Origin: Limisphaerales bacterium | Lineage (GTDB): Bacteria > Verrucomicrobiota > Verrucomicrobiia > Limisphaerales > UBA11358 | Assembly: GCA_003455565.1 (NCBI GenBank) | Contig: DMQW01000411.1 | Coordinates: forward strand, 1-5,064 | Direction: 5' to 3' | Length of the DNA stretch: 5,064 nucleotides | Part shown: one piece after another, positions 1-5,064 of the stretch | Position numbering within the stretch: position 1 is the stretch's first letter | Layout of the letters: every line of letters starts with the position of its first letter | Program-made: the position numbers and the translations under genes | The notes under the pieces: generated by a model | What the model saw: only the letters and a program-made list of their open reading frames with translations | What the model was told of the DNA's origin: nothing | The model's database searches: none

Positions 1-913
1 ATTTTTTCAAAATCGCATCGGCGAAATCTTCGACTTCGAGGCGATAACGGTCGCTCTGCTCAACCGGAATTTCGCGACGTTCCTCGCCGACGGTCAATGT
101 CAGCACGCCGGCGTTGTCGAAAAATGTGTCGGGAATTTCGAGCGCGCCTTTCGCTCCGATGATTTCCGAAAATATGCGCTTCTGTGCGTTAAATCCGCAG
201 TTTAGCGATGCAATCAGTCCCGACGGATATTTCAGCAGCGCGGAAAAGATCATGTCAACGCCGTTTGTCCGCACACTTTCAGCGGAAATGGATTCTGGCA
301 ACGAACTGCCTGCCTTGCCCGCGATTTCATCCGCCACCATCCCGGCAAAATTGACCGGATAGCAGCCCACGTCGTAAAGCGCGCCGCCGCCGAGTTCGGG
401 CTTGAGTTTAACGGACGCCGGATTCGCGAGCAGAAAACGAAAAGTTGAACTGACAAATTTGATTTCTCCCAGGACACCACTTTTCAAGACATCCAGCACT
501 TTGCTGGTGCGGTCGGTGTAGCGATACATGAACGCCTCCATCAACGTGACTTTGTTCGCGGCGCAGGCGGCAATCATTTCACGGCACTCCGCTGCGTTCA
601 GCGCAATGGGTTTCTCGCAAAGGACGTGTTTCCCTTTTTCAGCGGCCTTGATCGTCCACTCGCGATGCAGCGAATTTGGGAGCGGAACATAGACGGCATC
701 CACTTCCGGGTCGCGCAGGAGTTCGTCGTAACTGCGATAAGTTTTCGGCACGTTGAAACGCGCGCGGCACTCGGCCAGTTTGGATTCTTCGCGCGAAGCA
801 ATCGCGTGGAATTCGGAATTCGCCGAACGTTGAATGGCTGGGATTAAACTTTCCCGCGCGATGCGCGCATAGCCAAGCACGCCCCAGCGAACTTTATTTT
901 TTTGGATCGTCAT
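1..913 (-). CDS. Gfo/Idh/MocA-family NAD(P)-dependent oxidoreductase (C-terminus cut by window edge)
   Basis: The frame is open without interruption from ATG at 913 to the window edge, giving 304 codons. Families of this type are usually about 325-390 residues, so roughly the last 20 or more are missing. Seen: an N-terminal Rossmann start (WGVLGYARIAR, residues 10-20); the family EKP motif at 100-102, whose Lys101 is the expected catalytic and cofactor-contacting residue; MEAFMYRY at 125-132; and GGGALYDVGCYPVN at 175-188. The last motif carries Asp181 and Tyr185. Many inositol-dehydrogenase-type members have His at the Tyr185 position; Tyr is typical of the glucose-fructose oxidoreductase and dihydrodiol dehydrogenase branch. 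The expected role is cytoplasmic hydride transfer on a sugar or related polyol; the substrate cannot be read from the sequence. There is no signal peptide. No Shine-Dalgarno precedes the start; an A8 run lies just upstream. An in-frame ATG at 965-967 would add 18 residues (MVVVVCILNHH...) unlike the family, so 913 is preferred. Confidence 0.93.
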   Translation of the reverse strand, partial: MTIQKNKVRWGVLGYARIARESLIPAIQRSANSEFHAIASREESKLAECRARFNVPKTYRSYDELLRDPEVDAVYVPLPNSLHREWTIKAAEKGKHVLCEKPIALNAAECREMIAACAANKVTLMEAFMYRYTDRTSKVLDVLKSGVLGEIKFVSSTFRFLLANPASVKLKPELGGGALYDVGCYPVNFAGMVADEIAGKAGSSLPESISAESVRTNGVDMIFSALLKYPSGLIASLNCGFNAQKRIFSEIIGAKGALEIPDTFFDNAGVLTLTVGEERREIPVEQSDRYRLEVEDFADAILKK

Positions 914-934
914 ATTTTTTTTACGCAACCCAGT

Positions 935-961
935 GTGGTGGTTCAAAATGCAAACCACCAC
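935..961. repeat. Small inverted repeat upstream of the oxidoreductase start
   Basis: GTGGTGGTT (935-943) pairs perfectly with AACCACCAC (953-961) around a 9-base loop. The hairpin lies 21 bases upstream of the oxidoreductase ATG, so it would sit in that gene's 5' leader if transcription starts further upstream. It could affect translation, bind a regulator, or be chance in a simple GGT/ACC sequence. It is not followed by a T-run on either strand, so it does not look like an intrinsic terminator. Confidence 0.4.
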
Positions 962-979
962 CACCATTTCTTAATTCAC

Positions 980-1039
980 TCATGGTCCAAGCGACACGCG
1001 GTAATACCAAGCCGGCATATTGTTTGTGTCCGTCCAGTT
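980..1039 (-). pseudogene. Possible C-terminal scrap of a secreted protein (…YYRVSLGP stop)
   Basis: Read on the minus strand, this stretch gives NWTDTNNMPAWYYRVSLGP followed by TGA at 980-982. A TAA (1040-1042) comes directly before it, and the palindrome at 1044 begins right after that. The peptide has the character of the last beta-strand of the C-terminal domain common in verrucomicrobial exoproteins, which typically ends in a '(F/Y)YR(V/L)…P' tail. The intact large protein in this window ends in the comparable QNFYILRVP. No start codon or remaining body is present, so if real it is debris from a gene that once lay upstream and was cut away at the palindrome. The alternative is chance resemblance in a short frame; the family resemblance is recalled, not searched. 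Confidence 0.4.
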
Positions 1040-1043
1040 TTAA

Positions 1044-1103
1044 GGTAGGGCGGCGCTGCCGCGTCGCCATGATATTGGGGCCGCGCAGCAGCGCGGCCCT
1101 ACC
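1044..1103. repeat. REP-like double-hairpin palindromic element
   Basis: The two arms, 1044-1068 and 1077-1103, are inverted copies: over the 25 outer bases 21 match, beginning with GGTAGGGC on the left and ending with GCCCTACC on the right. Each arm is also a hairpin in itself. The right arm has a perfect 9-bp stem (1078-1086 with 1091-1099) closed by the loop AGCA. The left arm has an 8-bp stem (1049-1056 with 1061-1068, one G-T pair) closed by TGCC. The spacer between the arms is about 8 bases, ATGATATT. This architecture matches REP/BIME-type elements moved by RAYT (TnpA-REP) transposases, and similar GGTAGGGC…GCGCTGC…GCCCTACC repeats are, as I recall, common between genes in Verrucomicrobiota. 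Transcripts through it would fold strongly, so it may also act as a bidirectional attenuator or mRNA stabiliser. No transposase is encoded here. Confidence 0.8.
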
Positions 1104-1139
1104 GGAATGGGGGTTTGTCAACCAACCGGATAAGCATGG

Positions 1140-1343
1140 TTGAAACTTTGCGGCGCGCTCATCGGCGGCGTGCCGGACGGCGCGCGGCCAACCCCGTGGC
1201 CCGGCGGCAAAAACCCCCTCGCAGCAGTTTCCGGCAACGGCGTTCAATACCCGGACGACGTGAGCAGTTGGGCGACGGTCGAACCGGCGGACGATTACAT
1301 TGTTCCTAAAGTTTTGATTTTCGCGCGGCTGGCCGGTCAGTAA
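1140..1343 (+). pseudogene. C-terminal remnant of a glycoside hydrolase family 9 (cellulase) gene
   Basis: A 67-codon frame, opening after a TAA at 1131-1133 and ending in TAA at 1341-1343, reads like the very end of a GH9 endoglucanase. It contains GALIGGVPDG (residues 5-14), comparable to the G-x-L-[IV]-G-G-P-[DN]-G turn of that family. It also contains YPDDVSSWATVEPADDY (37-53), which fits most of the GH9 active-site signature [FYW]-x-D-x4-[FYW]-x3-E-x-[STA]-x3-N-[STA]: Tyr37, Asp39, Trp44, Glu48 and Ala50 are present, but the final Asn-[STA] is Ile54-Val55. Asp39 and Glu48 would be the active-site pair, with Glu48 the proton donor. The rest of the catalytic domain (some 400 residues) is absent: upstream lie the palindrome and a gene on the other strand. 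The only possible start is a TTG at 1140 with no ribosome binding site. I infer a dead gene tail; the family assignment is by eye. Confidence 0.55.
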
Positions 1344-1363
1344 TTATTTGCCCGCCATAAAAC

Positions 1364-1591
1364 CTATGGCACTCGCAAGATGTAGAAGTTTTGCGGCGCG
1401 AGTGGATTCACCGTGTTGGTGATGCTGAAGTTTCCACTGGCAAACGTGTTCGTCAAAATCAGCGTCCACTGGCTCAAAGGCAGCGCCACGTTGGTGCTCG
1501 TCAGCAAGGTGAATTGCTGGCCGGCCGTTCCGTTCGTGCCGCTGATCACCAAATCCGTTCCCGACAAACTTACGCTGGTGATGATCGGTTG
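1364..1591 (-). other. C-terminal beta-sandwich-like domain with FYILRVP tail
   Basis: The last ~75 residues of the large exoprotein begin at QPIITSVSLSGTDLVISGTN and continue through FTLLTSTN, PLSQWTLI and FSITNTVNPLAPQNFYILRVP (residues about 1149-1223). The order beta-strand, 'LLTSTN', a Trp ten residues on, 'T…F…G.F' and a final 'Q.FY.L..P' is a plan I recognise at the very end of many unrelated exoproteins in Verrucomicrobiota and Planctomycetota. That would fit a shared sorting or attachment module, though this role is inferred. It ends exactly at the stop codon, as terminal sorting domains do. Confidence 0.55.
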
Positions 1592-4500
1592 AGCCGCCGG
1601 GCCCGACACGCCTCCGGCGGTGATCCGGCCATTGGTCGTCAGGGTGTTCGTCCAAGTCAGCCCGGTTGCGGATGGCAAAACCACGGTGGCGAATGTCCCG
1701 GTGTAGCCGTTCGACGAGACAAAGAGTTGGAAGCTCTGGCCGTTGGTCAGCGTGCCGGAAAAATTCGTGACCGTGAGGGTCCCGCCGTAAGCGATGCTGT
1801 AAGCGACGAGCTGGTCGCTTGTTCCAGCCGCAGCATTCAGCTTCATCGCGGTGGTGCCTTGCAGCGTCGCGTTGCTGGAGATGGTGAGCGTGCCGATGTT
1901 GGTCGAGCCTGTGCCGGGCGCGACGGTCGTGCCGACGCTGGCGAAAAGGATGCCGTTGATGGTCGCCGAACCATTCGTGCCCACCAAACCGCCATCCAAA
2001 GTTTGGCCACTTGCCAACGTCAGTGTCCCATCACTGCGACCGGAGGCATCCAAGGTCGCGCCGGAAGTGACATTGATGTTGGTGCTGGAAGCAATCGAGC
2101 CGTCAGAACCGCCACCATACAATGCCAATGTTCCTCCATTCACAACGGTATTGCCGGTGTAGGTATCGGAAGCAGTCAGGAACAACACACTGGAACCGTT
2201 CTTGGAAAAGCCGCCGGTTCCGCCGATGACGCTGGTGACCGTAAATTGCGCGCCGGCACCGACGCTGATGGTGTTGTTGGCCGCGCCCGCGAGAGTCAGC
2301 GGACTGTTGAGCGTGTTGGTTCCGCTGCATTTAAGAGTTCCGCCGTTGGTCAGAACAAAATTCTTGGCCGGAATATTTCCTATTGTGTCCAACGTCAGCG
2401 TGGCATTTGAAAAGACCGTCGCGGTCGCGCTCGAATTGCCGAGCGAGGTGAGCGGTGCGCTTGCCGTCGCGGTGATGGTCAGTCCGCCCGACTGCACATT
2501 GATGTTGCCCAAACCGGTATCCACCGTGACGCCTCGGAACGTGACGGAATTGGTTCCGACTTTCGTCAAATTGAAAGCACCGTTCAACTGGGCGTCCGCC
2601 GTAGCAGTGCTGGCACTTGAATTGCGGATGTCCCAGTTACCGGTGCCGCCGAAGGTCGAGTCGCCGGTCAACGTCACCGTATGCAAGACTTTCGACTGAT
2701 CGGAACCGCTGTTGATGATGGCGCCGTTGCCGCCGCCGCCCGCGCCGGAAACGGTGACGACCAAACCGGCATTGCCATTGCCAAACAACGCGAAACCGCC
2801 GACATCGAATGTCGCGCCGCTGTTGACAGTGACACTCGTCGCTGTCCCCAGCCCGTTGGTGCTGCCGACTTGCAGCGTGCCTTGCGCGACAGTTGCCGTG
2901 CCGGCGAACGTGCTGTTGCCGCTCAAGGTCACGACGTTGGTGTCGTTCTGCGTCAATGTGCCCGCGCCGGAAATCGCATTGGACACCGAAATATTATTTG
3001 CGCGGTCGAAAATTAATGCGCCGCTGTCAGCGACATTGCCTGAAGGCAGTGAACCGCTCGCGTCGTTGCTGCCCACTTGAACCGTTCCGGCATTGATGGT
3101 CGTTCCGCCAGACATGGTGCTGCTGGCATTGGCGAGAATCACCGTGCCGTTGTTGACGATGATGCCGCCGCTGAAATTATCTCCGCCCGTCTCGGACAGG
3201 GTCAGCGTGCCTGAACCATTCTTGATCAGAGCGGTGCCGCCGCTGATGCTGCCAGCGCCGCTGAAGACATAGTTGACCGCTGCGTTGTTGACGGTGACGC
3301 TGGCGGGAGTCAGTGTCGTCGTCAGGTTCACATTCGGCGTTCCCGCCAGCGAATCGTCAAAGGTCACAAAATTGCCCTGACCGTAAGCCGTGTCCGGCCC
3401 GCTATTCGGCCTCCAGTTTGTCGTGGTTATGTTCCAGTTGCCAGTAGGCGTGCCGTCCCAAGTGAGCGCCGGAACAAATGGGCCGTTGGTGAAAACAATA
3501 TCAATGGAATTGTTCGCCACGTTGTTGGAAATGTAAGCGCCGTAAGCCGGGCTTGCGGAGGGCAATGCGCCAAGAGTGAAGGTCGCCAAATCGCCGCTGG
3601 CACTGCCACCGTTCAAAGCGTATTGGATGATGTGAAATTGAGTTGGAAAACCTGGCAGCAAAGGCACGGAACTGATGTTGATTGTGTTGGCGGCGCCGCC
3701 AGCCGTAAGATTGGCGGTTGCGACATTGGGCGTGGTGCTTTGAACGGCCAGATTGAGCGTCGCGTTGGCAACGCTGAATGTGTTGAGCGGATTTGCCGTC
3801 GTCCCGATTGTGACGCCGTTGTTGGTCACGGTGAGAATGCCGCCGCTGTTCATATTGATCGTGGCCGTGCCGCCGCCGATGGTAATGCCAGCATTGGCCG
3901 TCACCGTCGCGTTGGAAATGTTGAGCGTGCCGGATGAACCGCTGCCATGGGCCAGCTCAAGGAACGTATTGACCAGAAGCGAACCACCGTTGACGTTCGC
4001 TGTTCCCGTGCCTGTGGCGGTGAGAGAATATCCGACTTCCAAAGTGTTCACGTCAATCGCGCCTGCATTGAAAGTCAGCGTTCCGGTGCCGGGATTATTA
4101 GCTCCACTGCCATTCGCCGTGGATGCACCTCTGCCGACATACATCGTGTCCACCAATGCATTCACGGTTCCCAACCTGAAATCACAGGTGCCATACGCAT
4201 AATAACTTTTGCTGCCATAGCCGTCGCCGATAAACCAAGTTCCCACGCGGCTGGAAGCGCCGTTCGTGCCGCGGAAATAAGCTGTCGGAGAAGTGAACGC
4301 GCTGTTGAAAACCATCGAGGCTCCGGTGCCGTCGGTTTTGCCGCGACCAATAGCAATGGAATCGGCAAAAATTCCGTTCGTCTGCCCCAGACTCAAAATG
4401 CTCGGGATCGTCGGCGACCCGGCAGACTGTGAGTTATCGCCAACATCAATCTGCGGCGCGGGTGATCCGACGGTCACGGTGATTGTGTTTGTCTTTGCAA

Positions 4501-5064
4501 GATTCAACACGCCGCACGAGCCTTTGATCGAAATGTCCACACCAACCAGCAAACGGGAAACCGTCGCCGTGAATTTGTCCAGCCCCGACAGATCCAAAGT
4601 AGCCTTTGAATTGGATACGAAAGGGTAAACGACGGGATGAGACTGACCGACATACACATTGGCGCTCGTGTTGGTCACGGCCAGCGCGCCACCCGCGCCG
4701 GTGATTGCGGCGGTCGTCAATTGGCCGTCACCGGGGTCTGTGCCGGTGCCTGTGACCAAACCGTTGGCGTCTCCACCAACGGTCAATGTCGCTCCCGAAG
4801 CAATGAGCGTGGTGTGAAAATCATTCGTCTGGCCGTAAGTCAGCGAGCCGATGGTCAGACTGGCATCAACAACATTGTCCACGGTGCCCGCTGTGGCGAC
4901 CGTGCCCAGGTTAAAAAAATCCACGTCGTTGGACGAGACTGGCACGCCGCTCGCAGTCCAGTTCCCCGCCGTGGACCAATTCATGTTCGCTCCGGCGGGA
5001 CTCCAGATTTTTTGAGGAATAAAAACTGCGCCCACGTTCAGGGTGTAAAAGTTCGTCTTTGGCG
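1364..5064 (-). CDS. Large two-module autotransporter-associated beta-strand (PATR) repeat exoprotein (N-terminus beyond window)
   Basis: One frame runs from the window edge to TAG at 1364-1366, 1232 codons. A GTG at 5035 could be read as a start, but the nine codons before it (PKTNFYTLN) are open and no signal peptide follows, so the true start lies outside. Residues below count from that GTG. Two modules each open with a Trp/Asn-Trp motif and a shared plan: IWSPAG…NW…GNW at 10-26 followed by NDVDFFN, and LTWDGTPTGNWN…NW at 524-541 followed by VTFDD. Module A (about 10-520) carries LDLSGLDKFTA, RLLVGVD, LVDTMYVGRGA and TLNISNATVTANAGI, with no clear PATR repeats. Module B (about 524-1140) carries the PATR repeats. 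A C-terminal domain (about 1149-1223) ends in PQNFYILRVP. Composition is Thr/Asn/Ser/Gly-rich with only three Cys, and I see no membrane segment, PEP-CTERM anchor or autotransporter barrel. A right-handed beta-helix secreted or surface protein, perhaps an adhesin or polysaccharide binder, is inferred; no catalytic motif is recognisable. Confidence 0.9.
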   Translation of the reverse strand, partial: PKTNFYTLNVGAVFIPQKIWSPAGANMNWSTAGNWTASGVPVSSNDVDFFNLGTVATAGTVDNVVDASLTIGSLTYGQTNDFHTTLIASGATLTVGGDANGLVTGTGTDPGDGQLTTAAITGAGGALAVTNTSANVYVGQSHPVVYPFVSNSKATLDLSGLDKFTATVSRLLVGVDISIKGSCGVLNLAKTNTITVTVGSPAPQIDVGDNSQSAGSPTIPSILSLGQTNGIFADSIAIGRGKTDGTGASMVFNSAFTSPTAYFRGTNGASSRVGTWFIGDGYGSKSYYAYGTCDFRLGTVNALVDTMYVGRGASTANGSGANNPGTGTLTFNAGAIDVNTLEVGYSLTATGTGTANVNGGSLLVNTFLELAHGSGSSGTLNISNATVTANAGITIGGGTATINMNSGGILTVTNNGVTIGTTANPLNTFSVANATLNLAVQSTTPNVATANLTAGGAANTINISSVPLLPGFPTQFHIIQYALNGGSASGDLATFTLGALPSASPAYGAYISNNVANNSIDIVFTNGPFVPALTWDGTPTGNWNITTTNWRPNSGPDTAYGQGNFVTFDDSLAGTPNVNLTTTLTPASVTVNNAAVNYVFSGAGSISGGTALIKNGSGTLTLSETGGDNFSGGIIVNNGTVILANASSTMSGGTTINAGTVQVGSNDASGSLPSGNVADSGALIFDRANNISVSNAISGAGTLTQNDTNVVTLSGNSTFAGTATVAQGTLQVGSTNGLGTATSVTVNSGATFDVGGFALFGNGNAGLVVTVSGAGGGGNGAIINSGSDQSKVLHTVTLTGDSTFGGTGNWDIRNSSASTATADAQLNGAFNLTKVGTNSVTFRGVTVDTGLGNINVQSGGLTITATASAPLTSLGNSSATATVFSNATLTLDTIGNIPAKNFVLTNGGTLKCSGTNTLNSPLTLAGAANNTISVGAGAQFTVTSVIGGTGGFSKNGSSVLFLTASDTYTGNTVVNGGTLALYGGGSDGSIASSTNINVTSGATLDASGRSDGTLTLASGQTLDGGLVGTNGSATINGILFASVGTTVAPGTGSTNIGTLTISSNATLQGTTAMKLNAAAGTSDQLVAYSIAYGGTLTVTNFSGTLTNGQSFQLFVSSNGYTGTFATVVLPSATGLTWTNTLTTNGRITAGGVSGPAAQPIITSVSLSGTDLVISGTNGTAGQQFTLLTSTNVALPLSQWTLILTNTFASGNFSITNTVNPLAPQNFYILRVP
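2114..3217 (-). repeat. PATR-type beta-strand repeats inside the large exoprotein
   Basis: At least three copies of the autotransporter-associated beta-strand repeat (consensus roughly G-x-LTLSG-x-NTY-[ST]-GG-T-x-[VI]-x-x-G-T-L-x-[VL]) are visible by eye. Copy 1, residues 607-634 (nt 3134-3217): GSGTLTLSETGGDNFSGG, then VNNGTVIL. A half copy follows at 639-655 (nt 3071-3121): MSGGTTINAGTVQVGS. Copy 2, 688-724 (nt 2864-2974): ISGAGTLTQNDTNVVTLSGN, then VAQGTLQVG. Copy 3, 937-974 (nt 2114-2227): IGGTGGFSKNGSSVLFLTAS, then DTYTGNTVVNGGTLALYG. Each is expected to form one or two rungs of a beta-helix. The copies are diverged at DNA level, so recent tandem expansion is unlikely. Confidence 0.8.

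Noticed and set aside
970..1043. Promoter for the oxidoreductase
   Set aside because: I could not find a -35/-10 pair with sensible spacing on the minus strand; AT-rich bits such as those near 968-976 are isolated.
921..1247. Minus-strand open frame of 108 codons across the intergenic region
   Set aside because: It runs straight through the palindrome and the GH9 scrap in antisense and has no consistent protein character. It is open because of the high GC of the palindrome and the GH9 scrap.
1115..1309. Arg-rich plus-strand frame overlapping the GH9 scrap
   Set aside because: The product is dominated by CGG/CGC arginines, typical of an off-frame reading of GC-rich coding DNA; the frame at 1140 has real family motifs instead.
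1320..1363. Possible terminator between the convergent GH9 scrap and the large exoprotein gene
   Set aside because: The CTGGCCGGTCAG stretch is near-palindromic but leaves no loop and has no T-run on either side, so no intrinsic terminator is supported.
1391..2410. Long open frame of 339 codons on the plus strand, opposite the large exoprotein gene
   Set aside because: Its product is Arg/Gly/Ala-rich with no domain-like pattern, and it mirrors the repeated Thr/Asn/Gly codons of the true gene. GC-rich codon use on the minus strand suppresses stops on the opposite strand.
3753..4202. Plus-strand open frame of 149 codons rich in Val, Pro and Leu
   Set aside because: It is a shadow of the exoprotein frame. 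The Val/Pro/Leu pattern is the complement of Asn/Gly/Thr-rich codons, and no ribosome binding site or family motif is seen.

Overview
The window looks like chromosomal DNA from a GC-rich, saccharolytic bacterium, most likely of the Verrucomicrobiota (Limisphaerales/Pedosphaera-like). This lineage is inferred from three things: a large secreted protein rich in Thr, Asn, Gly and Ser with autotransporter-associated beta-strand (PATR) repeats and a C-terminal 'FYILRVP' tail; a 'ggtagggcggcgctgccgcg' type inverted repeat; and long, loosely packed intergenic DNA. No rRNA or other marker gene is present to prove it.

Layout. Positions 913 to 1 (minus strand) encode a Gfo/Idh/MocA-family NAD(P)-dependent oxidoreductase, complete at its N-terminus and cut by the window edge shortly before its natural end. 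Positions 914-1363 form a 450-base interval with no intact gene, but it is not empty. It holds a small hairpin just upstream of the oxidoreductase, a 19-codon scrap resembling the C-terminus of a secreted protein (minus strand), a compact double-hairpin REP-like palindrome, and a 67-codon scrap matching the C-terminal active-site region of glycoside hydrolase family 9 (plus strand). Positions 5064 to 1364 (minus strand) are one continuous frame of 1232 visible codons. It encodes a two-module beta-helical surface or secreted protein, and its N-terminus, including any export signal, lies beyond the window.

The two real genes lie on the same strand but are 450 bases apart, with a palindrome and gene debris between them, so they are probably separate transcription units. 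The theme fits carbohydrate handling: a sugar-type dehydrogenase, a decayed cellulase-family gene and a large adhesin-like exoprotein. A direct functional link between them is not shown by the sequence. I see no CRISPR array, tRNA, transposase or phage gene. The most interesting part is the intergenic scar, where two unrelated gene tails in opposite orientation flank a mobile-type palindrome.
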